This document shows positions 11,668-22,125 of a stretch of 64,000 nt of DNA, piece after piece. The notes beneath the pieces were generated by a model. The model worked only from the letters and a program-made list of their open reading frames with translations. It made no database searches and had not been told where the DNA came from. The stretch spans positions 227,484,961 to 227,548,960 of the forward strand of contig CP136066.1 in NCBI GenBank assembly GCA_032622095.1. The letters run 5' to 3'. The stretch is from Siphonodentalium dalli (lineage: Eukaryota; Mollusca; Scaphopoda; Gadilida; Siphonodentaliidae). The translations under genes and the position numbers were made by a program. The stretch's first letter is position 1, and each line of letters opens with the position of its first letter.

Positions 11668-12420
11668 TTACAAAATAATATCACTTAGTATGACAGAACA
11701 TATGTGATATCTCAATCTCTTTGCAACATTAAATTTATCCTGCATAGAAATATTAAGGTATCTCAAATAGGCATCACTAGCCCAGTCCCTTATTAATTCA
11801 ATCATTTCTGCAGGCACTTCTGCAGCGAAAGCCCAACTGGCACCCTCTCGTCTATAACTGTGAAGAGAAAATAATTTTGGGTCTTCGCCAATAGCACCCA
11901 CTTCCTTCCTTATTTTATTCTGAAACTGCTTATATGAAATTGGTAACACTTTATTGTTCATAAATGCTGGTTTGCACTCTGAACCAGGAATTAACTGTGT
12001 CATGTTTTTGTAGGCTTTCACCGGACATAAAATTGAGCCAGGAATTTCAAGCAAGGGCAATTTTAATATTTTCTGACCGAATTGAATGGTCTTGCTCCAT
12101 GTGATGAAGACTAACAAAACTCCTTCACCATTTAACACATTACCACGTGTGAGTTGCTTCGTGGGATTGAATTCGCTCACAGCATTAGGCACCAAGTTGG
12201 ACTTACGCAGCATTAGAAAAAATGCCATAAAGAACATACTCCAAAATGTAGCGTCAAATGGATCATTCATGTCTAAATTGTATGCAATCAATGATTGGCG
12301 TGATTGGCGTGATTGGAGCTGCTTGACCAGATGCGGATGATCCCTGGCTATCCCTCGCAAAGTTAATTTCAATTCAAAGGCTACAAATGCATCTATACTA
12401 AATCCCCACCTGGTGTGCAA
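11668..12420 (-). pseudogene. Tyrosine recombinase catalytic domain (DIRS/Ngaro type)
   Basis: A 250-codon open frame that would cut and rejoin circular retroelement DNA into the genome. The catalytic set is visible: Arg72 in MLRKSN, His187 and Arg190 in LHSYRREG, a Trp at 213 in the second His/Trp position, and Tyr218 or Tyr221 in DAYLRYL as the nucleophile. The N-terminal core-binding part is in another frame just upstream (12393-12602), so a frameshift near 12400 separates them. All catalytic positions are retained, so the domain decayed late or only lightly. Confidence 0.85.
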
Positions 12421-12602
12421 ATATTAACCCCACTCAAATAATTTCTAATTGATTCTGTAGATGAAAAGGATCTACTTAAAAACTGAGCAAAATAAATGAG
12501 TGTCTCTGAATTTGCCGGCAATGGATTTCTATCAAAATATGTGCAAAACATGAAAAAGGCTTTCCATTGTTTTTTTGTGATTCTTGTTAGTTCCATCAGC
12601 AA
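12393..12602 (-). pseudogene. N-terminal SAM-like domain of the tyrosine recombinase, frameshifted
   Basis: The frame carries a TKKQWKAFFMFC segment, then NPLPANSETLIYFAQFLS and SIRNYLSGV. This is the usual core-binding (SAM-like) fold pattern at the start of DIRS-type recombinases. It overlaps the catalytic-domain frame by 28 bases in a different frame, the sign of a single indel. Confidence 0.75.
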
Positions 12603-12755
12603 AGGCTCTCATCATTGATTGTTTGGTTTCTCTTTTCAACTACGAGATTTCAAGTCCTAAAAATAAATATAATGATAAGTTACTAATCATGTGAAAAGAA
12701 AAACTTTTCGTCGTCTTGTGTTATTTCTGATAATTTTACCCCCAATGTTTCCCTC

Positions 12756-13025
12756 TCAAATAAGACTGTGAAGCGGTGCCTCATCCCACATCGAAAGATG
12801 ATCAGGGAGCCGATTCTCAGAGCCTGGTATGTGAACTAAATGAATTTCAAATTTTCCCAGTGCAGACAAAAAACAAATTGTACAGGACTGTAGAAATGGG
12901 TTTCTAGTGACACCGTTATTTACTACTGCTACTGAAGTTTTGTTGTCACATTTCGTGATCACTCTTTCGCCAAACAAACTACTCTTCCAAGAATTGAGAC
13001 ATGCTACTATTGCTAATAATGCCAA
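12756..13025 (-). pseudogene. RNase H domain of the DIRS-type element
   Basis: An 89-codon fragment with the pattern ELLAI-like start (MALLAIVACLNSW), then CDNKTSVAVVNNG, then HIPGSENRLPDHLS. This is the RNase H arrangement specific to DIRS elements, in which Asp of CDN and Asp near the C-terminal DHLS are catalytic. It would remove RNA from the RNA-DNA hybrid. It lies between the RT and the recombinase as expected. Confidence 0.8.
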
Positions 13026-13182
13026 TTCATTTATATGTAATCCTAGCTGGAGTGTTTGGTTGGGAAATTACTTGTGGAAGAACCTTGGAGCAACCAATAC
13101 CCCCACAGCCTGTCAAAGTTGAGTCTGATGTAATATTTCATCAGGTTGAGACCAGTCAGACCATGGCATCATTGAAACCCCA

Positions 13183-14165
13183 TTATACAAAGGCAAAAAA
13201 TTCTTCCACCACAACAAATCCTTTCTTACATATAATGGAACTTCCAAAGATATGTCCCTTTTTTTCTTTAAAAGCTCTCAACCACCGAAGAATTCTTGAA
13301 ACAAAAAATCTGCCTGGCCTCACACAACTCGACACGAATTCCAATTTCCCTAGAAGTGACTGCACTTCTTTCAAATACCTTTTTGACTTTTCTAACCATT
13401 TAAAGAGGAGCTTATTTATCTTCAAGTATTTCATGTGTAATGCTGAGAGTAAGCCTAGCCAAATTAAATAATACTCCCAGAAATACCATATTAGTATTTG
13501 GAGGACATGATTTATCTAATGCGTCTAGCAGACCCCTTCTACTTAATGTTGATTTTAATACCATAAAGGCCTCATCAGCATGTTCTGGTGTCTCTGCGCC
13601 TGCTAGATCATCTAAGTAATTTATTAAATTGCATTTAGCCATTCGAGCGGAATATGCAAATGCATTTGTGACCCTCTGACAAATTGCTGCTGCAGATCTG
13701 AGACCCATACTAAACACTAACTCACAATATATATACCCTTCAATTATGTATGCCATCAAGTTGATATCACCTGGGTCAATAACAAATTGTCTATATGCTC
13801 TAGACAGATCTGCTTTAAATAATTTTGCACCAATACCTGCATTCTTAATGAGATCCACCAAATTATCAACACTTGGATACACTAGAGTGTTTTTTCCCCA
13901 AGATACTGATCCTTTGGTATCATCCCTGTGGATAACTAAGATCAATAATAACCCTTCGGTCCTCTGACTGAGGTTTTGGTACTGTATTGAGGGGGTTAAT
14001 CCGAATATTGTTTCCAAAGGCATTCCCTGGCAAAGGACCAAGAACAGTGTGATGCTGTAATTCCTTATTAATAAATTTCCTGAGATCAAGAGGAAAATAT
14101 CTAGCCCCTCGATGATTCATTACTGCATCACAATGATCCAAATCTCTTGAACCGGTGAACCCCAA
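13183..14165 (-). pseudogene. Reverse transcriptase of the DIRS-type element, in three frames
   Basis: The RT is split over open frames at 13920-14165 (N-terminal part, NTVPKPQSEDRRVIIDLSYP), 13412-14089 (palm) and 13183-13434 (thumb, LLGKLEFVSSCVRPGRFF). In the palm frame, Asp94 lies in LFKADLSRAYRQF and the catalytic YLDD is at residues 158-161. Frame changes lie near 13965 and 13425. The sequence type, YLDD with RPGR in the thumb, belongs to DIRS-type elements and not to gypsy or copia. The polypeptide cannot be made intact. Confidence 0.85.
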
Positions 14166-14373
14166 AGGAAAACCAAACTCTAGAAATTTGATTACCTGTT
14201 ATCCTCGTAACTTCTTAACATCTCCTTGATTTCATTTATATTTAAGTGTGTTTCTACATGAATCATTTGGCTTTAAGCCATTCAAACTCAAATCACAGTT
14301 GGTCCAGCTCTTGTGAAGTCAAATCAATTAATGACTCAAAAAATCCCCGCGAAATCCAGCCACAGTGAAACTA

Positions 14374-14604
14374 ATTAATTACTACTCACACGAATAAGTC
14401 CAATGAAACTACGGCTGAGCATTAATCATCCTGGAGTAATTGTGTGATAATTGATCATGATATAATATTGGATTGTAATGAATACGGAAAAGATATCGAC
14501 CTATTGCTAATTGTGAATTACATTATTTGTATCCAAATAAGACCGGAATTACCAGAATTATGTGGGTTTTTTTAATCACAAACTTGGCATCACAACCGGT
14601 CAAT
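14374..14604. repeat. 231-bp direct repeat, left copy (target-site duplication of the LINE)
   Basis: By line-by-line reading these 231 bases are identical to 19506-19736 and directly abut both ends of the LINE. The natural reading is a target-site duplication made by widely spaced nicks. The left copy also supplies the first 14 or so codons of the open frame running into the LINE ORF1, so those codons are not native to the element. Confidence 0.9.
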
Positions 14605-15653
14605 TAGATAAATCAGCTGAACATACTATTAACGAAACACTACCAAAGTTGAAGGCAAAACAAGATTCACTTGAAAACAAACTGATCTGCATTGATAAAA
14701 ATGTGCAACAATTTCGGACAGCTGTTGACGAATGTTCATCAGCGGCAATTTCAGCGCAAACGGCAGTAGAGCGTTTGCAGGATGAGAAATATGACGGTAC
14801 CACTCGACTTAAAAATGATCTCAAAACTGTAAAACAGGATATTATTGACTTGTCCGACTCGGTGCTGAAGTCTATAAACCAAAATAAGGCAATCACTGGT
14901 GCTATAGGCTCACTTAAAGGGGAACTTAAAAATGTGCAAACAAAACAACCAACTGTGAAATGTGATTGCGCGAGTAAATGCGAAAATATGTGCAACAATA
15001 CCTTATCTAAATTCATGGACTCAATGGTGAAAGAATTTGAAATTTACACCGGGAAATTATTTGAAGCAGTGATGAAGGATATCAACAACAGATATACATT
15101 CCGACCCTCCGGTGTTTTATCAAAGCCTCCAACTAAATATACCTCCAGCGTTCACAGCGATAGCCGTGATCACAACTCTTCTCTCCCAAACAGCATTCCT
15201 GGCTCGCCTGCTGAGTCAACCAGAGGCAATAACACACCACCAAATACTGTGAGAGAGGATACAAACTCTCAATCAAGAAATATAAGTTCCGACAACCAAA
15301 GTGACCGTTCAACTGACCCTCATGAAGACAAAACTTATAATCCTCTGCGCGACCGGAAAAGGTTCTTCTTTAACAGGAATGAAACTCCCTTGACAACTAC
15401 ACGCTATTTCATAGAAGGAGTTTTCGACAATGTCGACATGAGAAAGGTGGCAAGCTTCTTAAGGAACAGAGGTGTAAAATTTTCAATAATTCGAATTATT
15501 AACACCATAAACGGATTATCTACGCTCAGAATAAACATTTCGACAGAAAGCGAATCCACAGTGGAAGCGCCTGGTTTCTGGCCGAAAGGGGTTACTTGCC
15601 GACCATGGGGGCCAAGTCCCCGTTATGCAGGACAAAGTAATGATTGCTTCTAA
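14605..15653 (+). CDS. LINE 1 ORF1 protein, N-terminally truncated
   Basis: Open from the insertion junction to TAA at 15651. The frame continues backward into flanking target DNA only by chance (to a GTG at 14562). The first part (about 100 residues) is Lys/Glu/Gln-rich and predicted by eye to be coiled coil. A short Cys cluster follows (CDCASKCENMC, DNA 14965-14997). Next comes a Ser/Asn/Thr-rich linker (about 15100-15340). The C-terminal 80 residues (FIEGVFDNVDMRKVASFLRN, ending in a WPKGVTCRPW motif) look like the RRM-type domain of LINE ORF1 proteins. Such proteins bind element RNA. The missing N-terminus means this copy is not autonomous. Confidence 0.75.
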
Positions 15654-15709
15654 TCATAGCGGCATTGCACAATTATCACCAACTAATTAATTGTCACACA
15701 CATTCAGTT

Positions 15710-18700
15710 ATGTTGTCGCTTCTCACGTGGAATATGACAGGCGCGTTGTCGTCGTCAGCTTACTTGCACTTGTTGCTAGATCGGCATAATATCGATATAT
15801 GTGGTGTTTCTGAACATTGGCTCGGAGAAAAGGACTTGTTCCTATTAGATAATATTCATTCCGAATTTGAATCACACGCTGTAAGCGATTATGCGATGCG
15901 CTTACCCTTTCAGCGAGGTCGGCCTAGGGGAGGCGTGGGCCTTATTTGGAACAAATCAAAGTTTTCTGGTCGCATAGAAAGGCTTGTCATCGATGACGAC
16001 CGCATAGTCGGTATACAACTGAAAATATCCAGTTCCAACTTCATCTATGTTTTTCAAGTTTATCTCCCTACAACTAACAACTCTGTCCAGTACTACAAAG
16101 AATATATTGACAAACTATCCGATCTTTATGATAAATACTTTTGTCTTGGAAAAGTTATCTTCATGGGAGACTTCAATGCGGACCTTTCTAGACATGACTC
16201 AAGATCAAATGCATTCAAAAATTTCCTAGTTAGAAAGACATTATTCTCTGTCAACGAAAGTGCATCACAAGCGCATATTCCGACATTTGTAGCGACAACA
16301 GGTCACAATTCCACGATTGATCATATTATTATGTCTTGCAATGATAAACGCAATATAATACACACCCATGTTTTCGACGAGGATGTATATAATGTATCCA
16401 ACCATCGCCCTCTTCTTGTCGATGCCGACATACAATTTAGTCACCAGAACTCAAATAATGTTCAAAACACTCATTTGAGGTACAACTGGAAAAAATTTCA
16501 AAATAACCCAAACTTGATATCTAATTATGTAACTCGCTTAGAATCGTACCTGCTTCCGTTGGATACATATAACGCACTCCCGTCGAATATAGATGATTTA
16601 TACAATTCCATTGTCACTGCAATAAATAGAGCAGCTAGAGAAATTATCCCTACAAAATCCTTCAAAAAACACCTGAAGCCCTTCTGGAATGATATGCTCA
16701 GTGCGTTGCACCGGGAGATGACCGAAGCCAGAAATAATTGGATTCAACATGGTCGGTCAGCTGACCCCAGCAACGCACTGCATATTACTTACAAAAGGAC
16801 TAAATCTGACTTCCGCAGGGAATATCGTAAATGCTCGCAAAAATTTCTTGACGAATGTGTTAACAAGATAGATTCTTTTGTAGAAATAGATCAAACTTCG
16901 TTTTTCAAACTCCTTAATGCAAAACGCGCGCGCCTTGGTACTCAATCGCAGTCATATTTTGTATCTAACGATCGTGTCATCAGAGATTACCAGGAAATCG
17001 CCGACGAATGGATACATTACTACGAATCCATATATTCAACTCAAATACACGATACCTCATTCAACGAAGACCATTATTCAAAAGTATCCCAATTTGTATC
17101 AAATGAACTTTCCAACAATAATGCATCGGAATTTGATGAACTATTGTGCTATCCGGTATCGGTCTATGAAGTGATATCCGCATACAAAACTCTAAGCAGA
17201 AACAAAGCTGCAGGGCATGACTCTTTGAACTATGAACACCTCATCTTTGGAGGTGAACATCTAGCCGGCTCGCTCGCTCATCTGTTTTCATTGATGTTCG
17301 AGTCAAGTTACGTTCCGCGCAATGCGAAGGTTGGAATCATATTTTCGCTATATAAAGGCGCACCGAAGCCCAAAGAGTCTTTTGATAGTTACAGGGCGAT
17401 AACTCTACTCCCTGTACTGTACAAGCTATTTGAAAGGATTGTATTATCACGTTTGAAGCAAAACGCGCCAAATAGTATTGCGGTCCATCCCCTGCAAAAT
17501 GGATTTCAACAAAATATCAGTTGCATGGCAACATCATACTTAGTACAAGAATGTGTCTCCTATACATCCAATAACCATAGCAAACTATTTTCTTGCTTCT
17601 TAGATGTATGGAAGGCATTTGACACCGTGTGGATCGATGGCCTACTATTCAAATTACACGAACGGAGCATCCGGGGAAAAAGCCTAAAAATAATTCATAA
17701 CCTCCTTACCGGAATGAAATGTTCACTGTTATACAATGGTTACAAATCAAAATGGATTGATGTATTGCACGGAACCAGACAAGGGGGTACTTTATCTCCG
17801 ATTTTCTACACCATTTACATTGATCAATTACTGTATGATCTTGAGCGCTCGGCATTTGGGCTAAAAATTGGTGGAATAAATGTATGTTGCCCAACTCATG
17901 CGGATGATATGCTGTTAATGTCATTAACATCTTCAGGGTTGCAATCACTCTGCTCGATCTGCAGCTCTTACAGCTCTCTGTGGCGTTACAAATACAATGC
18001 CACAAAAAGTTATGTTATCGTTTTCAATGAATCAAAAGCTGATTACTCTAGTTCCCAGAGAAAATGGACTTTTGGCAAACAAGAAATGTCTGAAGTCACC
18101 TCTCTCACTCATTTAGGAATACCCATACAAAAGTTTAAATTCACATCTTCCTTTGTAGACGAGATATGTACCAAAATAAGAGGTACATTTTTCATGCTGT
18201 CAAATGCAGGTATTTACGCAGGTGGCCTAACTCCAATGAGTTCACTGAAGATTTACAAATCTATTATATTACCAAGAGGTCTTTATGGATCAGAACTTCT
18301 CACCAATCTTACGAACACTGATACTCTCAAACTGGAACGCATTCACCGTTTTTGTTTGAAACGTATTCAGGGATTGCACTTTCAAACCCGTACGGCTATG
18401 GTGGAGGGATTGCTTGGTATCCCATCACTCGGTATTTTCATTGTAAAACGTAGGCTCTCATTGTATCATTCTTTGTGCAGCATGAATGATGACAAGGCTA
18501 CCAAGCAACTCTTCCTCCACCGTACAGCTGAATCTCAATTCGGCCGAGGAGGCCCTTTCACAAGGACAATTGAATCGGATCTCGAAGATCTCAGAATTGG
18601 TTCCTTTTATTTGGAATTTTCATCAGAAGCAATCATACCTGTTAAGAAGCATTGGAAAACCATAGTTAATGAGGCGATCGGAGTTAATTCAAATAACCAA

Positions 18701-19183
18701 TGGCAACAACTAGTATCAATGCAGAGTGATTTCGATCGTTTTTCCATTGTCCAGGAAAAACTTCAAATGTCCCATATTTGGAAAGCATGTCACAAATTTC
18801 CCAAACACAAGAAGTGTTATTTTTTCATTGTCCAACTACTGTGTATGTTGAAATTTAAGGAAGATGTTTTATGCACCAGATGTGGTCAAGTTTATAATGA
18901 CACAGTCAAACATGTTTTTCACGACTGTGACTTTCTTAGCAACTCAAGAAATGACGCTTGGTATCGTTTTTTGTCCCATTTTCATATAGACTGTTTTATG
19001 TGTATTGATAGAATTCCTCCCTCCAATCAAATGCTCATGTTTATTGGGCACGTCCCAAATGCTCTATTCGACATAGCTGAAGATGCCCTCGCCATAGTCG
19101 ATTTTTTCGTGCTAGAGGCCACGCAAATATGGCATTATTGGATAACTGGAACTCCCGGTTGTGCATCAGAGATCGTCCTGTGA
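15710..19183 (+). CDS. LINE 1 ORF2: endonuclease-reverse transcriptase, intact
   Basis: The frame is open from 15644; the first ATG is at 15710, 57 bases after the ORF1 stop, giving about 1157 residues with no break. Domains in order: apurinic-type endonuclease (SEHWLGE, MGDFNAD at about 16165, STIDHIIMS, and SNHRPLL as the His motif); reverse transcriptase (FLDVWKAFDTVW at about 17600, GTRQGGTLSP, and the catalytic HADDM at about 17895, a His-for-Tyr/Phe variant of the usual xADD box); a Cys-rich C-terminus with C-x2-C-x9-H-x4-C (about 18871-18927). It would nick target DNA and prime cDNA synthesis from the nick. Its intactness fits the identical flanking repeats. Confidence 0.93.
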   Translation: MLSLLTWNMTGALSSSAYLHLLLDRHNIDICGVSEHWLGEKDLFLLDNIHSEFESHAVSDYAMRLPFQRGRPRGGVGLIWNKSKFSGRIERLVIDDDRIVGIQLKISSSNFIYVFQVYLPTTNNSVQYYKEYIDKLSDLYDKYFCLGKVIFMGDFNADLSRHDSRSNAFKNFLVRKTLFSVNESASQAHIPTFVATTGHNSTIDHIIMSCNDKRNIIHTHVFDEDVYNVSNHRPLLVDADIQFSHQNSNNVQNTHLRYNWKKFQNNPNLISNYVTRLESYLLPLDTYNALPSNIDDLYNSIVTAINRAAREIIPTKSFKKHLKPFWNDMLSALHREMTEARNNWIQHGRSADPSNALHITYKRTKSDFRREYRKCSQKFLDECVNKIDSFVEIDQTSFFKLLNAKRARLGTQSQSYFVSNDRVIRDYQEIADEWIHYYESIYSTQIHDTSFNEDHYSKVSQFVSNELSNNNASEFDELLCYPVSVYEVISAYKTLSRNKAAGHDSLNYEHLIFGGEHLAGSLAHLFSLMFESSYVPRNAKVGIIFSLYKGAPKPKESFDSYRAITLLPVLYKLFERIVLSRLKQNAPNSIAVHPLQNGFQQNISCMATSYLVQECVSYTSNNHSKLFSCFLDVWKAFDTVWIDGLLFKLHERSIRGKSLKIIHNLLTGMKCSLLYNGYKSKWIDVLHGTRQGGTLSPIFYTIYIDQLLYDLERSAFGLKIGGINVCCPTHADDMLLMSLTSSGLQSLCSICSSYSSLWRYKYNATKSYVIVFNESKADYSSSQRKWTFGKQEMSEVTSLTHLGIPIQKFKFTSSFVDEICTKIRGTFFMLSNAGIYAGGLTPMSSLKIYKSIILPRGLYGSELLTNLTNTDTLKLERIHRFCLKRIQGLHFQTRTAMVEGLLGIPSLGIFIVKRRLSLYHSLCSMNDDKATKQLFLHRTAESQFGRGGPFTRTIESDLEDLRIGSFYLEFSSEAIIPVKKHWKTIVNEAIGVNSNNQWQQLVSMQSDFDRFSIVQEKLQMSHIWKACHKFPKHKKCYFFIVQLLCMLKFKEDVLCTRCGQVYNDTVKHVFHDCDFLSNSRNDAWYRFLSHFHIDCFMCIDRIPPSNQMLMFIGHVPNALFDIAEDALAIVDFFVLEATQIWHYWITGTPGCASEIVL

Positions 19184-19505
19184 AACATGATGTGAAATAA
19201 ATACATGTATGCAAGCGATGTTTTCATGTTGAATAAGAATTAAGGCAATATCTTTAATTTAGTTTTGTTTTCTTCTTATGCGTAAAAGCATTAGTCTCTT
19301 TTCTTCTTTGTTTACATTTTGTTTTCTGATATCTCAGTTTTCCCCACGTTTTTCAGTCAATTTAAGTTGCCATGATGTAATTATGCATTCCTGTATAAAA
19401 TATGTTTTTGCCTGTGGCAATTCATGTATTTGTATATATGTTTACAATTTATTGTAAGTTTGTATCGAACTCTTCAAATATGGAGGATAATAAAGATATA
19501 TATAT

Positions 19506-19736
19506 ATTAATTACTACTCACACGAATAAGTCCAATGAAACTACGGCTGAGCATTAATCATCCTGGAGTAATTGTGTGATAATTGATCATGATATAATAT
19601 TGGATTGTAATGAATACGGAAAAGATATCGACCTATTGCTAATTGTGAATTACATTATTTGTATCCAAATAAGACCGGAATTACCAGAATTATGTGGGTT
19701 TTTTTAATCACAAACTTGGCATCACAACCGGTCAAT
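19506..19736. repeat. 231-bp direct repeat, right copy
   Basis: This is the right copy of the LINE target-site duplication (see 14374-14604). It continues without break into the left arm of the inverted-repeat element, which shows that the LINE inserted into that arm. Confidence 0.9.
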
Positions 19737-20329
19737 AAATCACTTTTTAGGTTTGCAACATTTTTTCAAGTAAAATAAATTATCTTTGGTATCAAATGTG
19801 CTTTTTATTTTGACACTGGGGAGTTTTAAACAAAATTACTCAAGATGGCTTGCAAAATGGCAACCAAATTTGGTAAAAAGTTGATTTGTCACATTTATTC
19901 CGAACATTATTATAAGCTGTTCCGAAAAGGTTGCAAATTGTGACTCACCTAGTTATAATACATGCTATTTAATCAACTGATAACTAAATGTTATATTCTG
20001 GTTGTCACAGTACATTATGAGGAATGACAAATCATTTTAAGGGATGCAGTATGATTTTTGCCGAAAACGTCTTTTGAGATTCTGTCTATTATTTTTGAAC
20101 GGAAAAGGACAGAACGTTGAAACGGAACGAGAGGAATCATATGATGTGGCTACTCTGGCCCATTAGCATCTACATTTATTAATTTATAAACTATTGTCAT
20201 GAAAACCGTTTCCTTCGCATGCATACCAAACGACATTAAAGTGGAGACACTCTGATGTGATCTCTCTGTCGGTTAACATATCCTTGAGCTATAGCGAGAG
20301 GAAATCGATAGTCATCCAAAGATACATCA

Positions 20330-21180
20330 GTGCAACTCACACATGACCATACATTCACGGCACATATACACGAACACCACATAAAGGACATATGTCGCAT
20401 ACACATACACCTCACCCACTACTATACAGCCACATATGGGTATGCCCATACACCCAATACATGGCCATATAGCCGTGAGTAAACATGCAGGCACACCAGG
20501 TATTCTCCTACACCTCACTCATGGCCATATAGTCACGACCTTTATACAAATTCACTACATTGATAAACATACAGTAACATCGTGTATACCTATTCGCCTC
20601 AACAATGCCATTACAGTCACTCCATGTATATGTATACATTTACCACATCCATGGCCATATAGGCACTCAATAAATATATACACCACAACGATGGCCATAT
20701 AGCCATTCCCGGTATATATCTTCGCCACATTCATGATCATACATCACTTGTATACATATTTGCCTCACCATATATATACAGGGAGTGACTTTATGTTATA
20801 ACATAAAGTCACTCCCTGTATATATATATATATATATTTGCGACACACATAGCCATATAGTCACTCAAGATATACATATACACCCAACCCAATACAATAG
20901 AGTCACTACAGGTATATATATTATACATATAAACCTCACCAATATCGTTACAGTCCTTCTAGATATACAAATGTCGCGCACCGAGCACACGGCCATTCAT
21001 GCTCTCCAAACGTACATATATATCTCACCATGACAATCCAGCCTCTCGCTGTATATTCATAAACCACACTCGTGATCATACAACCAATCATTGTAGACCA
21101 ATTCACCTCACCATTAATTTTGCCGCAATTGCACTCCCTATATACATATTGGCCACACCACGGGCACTCAAAATATACAA
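20330..21180. repeat. About 60-bp minisatellite in the inverted-repeat loop
   Basis: Diverged units of about 55-65 bp share a catggccatatagtcac-like core and a tatacatatacacctcac-like stretch. At least ten cores can be counted. Short frames across it encode only low-complexity His/Thr/Ile peptides and are not genes. Confidence 0.75.
20770..20827. repeat. Perfect 58-bp palindrome without spacer
   Basis: The arms 20770-20798 and 20799-20827 are exact reverse complements with no loop; the centre is atgtta/taacat. It lies in the minisatellite and continues into a TA run. It could form a cruciform. Confidence 0.92.
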
Positions 21181-22125
21181 GGGCGCGCGTTTTGCAGGTA
21201 ATGAGTCAAAACGTAATGTTATATTTGCTTAGTGTGGCACATAGTCAGCGATCTGCAACTGATGGTGGTCCTATCCAAACATTTTGGCATCTGTTCAACT
21301 CATTGGGAGTAATTTCCAAAAATGTCTAAACTCTAATTTTGGCATAAAATACAATCTTGTTTTTGTGGGGTACGTACTAAAACTATTTCAAAATTCCATT
21401 AAACCGCTCCAGGACCCAGCGTCCACCTCAATATTCATGTCATTAGAACGGGGATCAATTTGTCTGCGAGAAATTAGGACTTTGGTCATCATATATTTAG
21501 TCTCGAATATAATGTGATATGCCTAACAGACATCCTCCCCTTTCTGTTGACATCCATACATTTATGTACCACCTTCATTGTGTGGGGAAATTATATGACA
21601 AATAAGATGTAAGCCATTATTTATTTCACTATACTTTGATTATAATGGGACAGACTATGATCCCTCTCAGTTCCGTTTCAACGTTCTGCCCATATCAGTT
21701 AAAACAAAACATGGACAGAATCCCAAAAGATTTCGACAAAATCCATACTGCATCCCTTAAATGAACTGTCCATGCATCGTAGGGTACTGGGACAACCAGA
21801 ATAGAACATTTAGTTGACAAAGTAACATGTTTAATAACCAAGTGAGTCACAATATGCTACCTTTTCGGAACAGCATTGACTAATGTTCGGAAAATATGTG
21901 GCAAATAAATATTTTACCAAATGTGGTTTCCATTTTGCAAACCATCTTGAGCAATATTGTCTAAAACACCTTTGATATCAAAGATAGATCCATTTTACTT
22001 TTAAAAAATGGTTCAAACCTGAAAGGTGATTTTTTGCCGATTTTATGTCAAGTTTGTGACATAAAAATTCGATTAATTTGGGTGATTTCAGTGGCAAAAT
22101 TAGTAACATTTAACCAATATTATAT

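Larger units (their letters stand above)
10985..14220 (-). mobile_element. Decayed DIRS/Ngaro-type tyrosine-recombinase retrotransposon
   Basis: Reading the minus strand, the domain order is reverse transcriptase (14165-13183), RNase H (13025-12756), tyrosine recombinase (12602-11668) and an SGNH-hydrolase-like frame (11644-11276). An RT followed by a tyrosine recombinase instead of a DDE integrase defines the DIRS order, and hydrolase domains have been reported in Ngaro-like members. No gag frame is visible. At least two frame changes (near 13965 and near 12400) and gaps show that it is inactive. Outer limits are estimates. Confidence 0.85.
14605..19505 (+). mobile_element. Non-LTR retrotransposon (LINE 1), 5'-truncated, recent
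   Basis: A 4.9-kb insertion with an ORF1 remnant (coiled coil and C-terminal nucleic-acid-binding-like part) and a complete ORF2 (endonuclease, RT, zinc knuckle). The 5' end falls inside ORF1. The 3' end has a cataataaag-like AT-rich tail ending in tatatatatt and no long poly(A). Identical 231-bp flanks show a recent event. The apurinic endonuclease plus CCHC C-terminus places it broadly with the Jockey/I/CR1 groups; I cannot name the clade. Confidence 0.92.
19560..22125. mobile_element. Long inverted-repeat (fold-back-like) element
   Basis: The left arm (about 19560-20150) and right arm (about 21640-22125) are reverse complements with moderate divergence. Clear anchors are the cagaacgttgaaacggaac segment (20112-20130) against its complement near 21680-21700, and aagggatgcagtatg near 20040 against 21744-21760. 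The loop of about 1.5 kb holds a minisatellite and a palindrome, with no transposase. The arrangement recalls fold-back elements such as Galileo; membership is inference. Confidence 0.75.

Noticed and set aside
12907-13471. Plus-strand frames opposite the DIRS-type element
   Set aside because: They are shadows of the minus-strand RNase H and RT remnants, which carry recognisable motifs.
14562-14604. GTG at 14562 as the start of LINE 1 ORF1
   Set aside because: These codons lie in the 231-bp target duplication, which also occurs downstream of the element, so they are host sequence joined in frame by chance.
20436-21232. Small plus-strand frames rich in His, Ile and Thr
   Set aside because: They follow the 60-bp minisatellite and have no domain.
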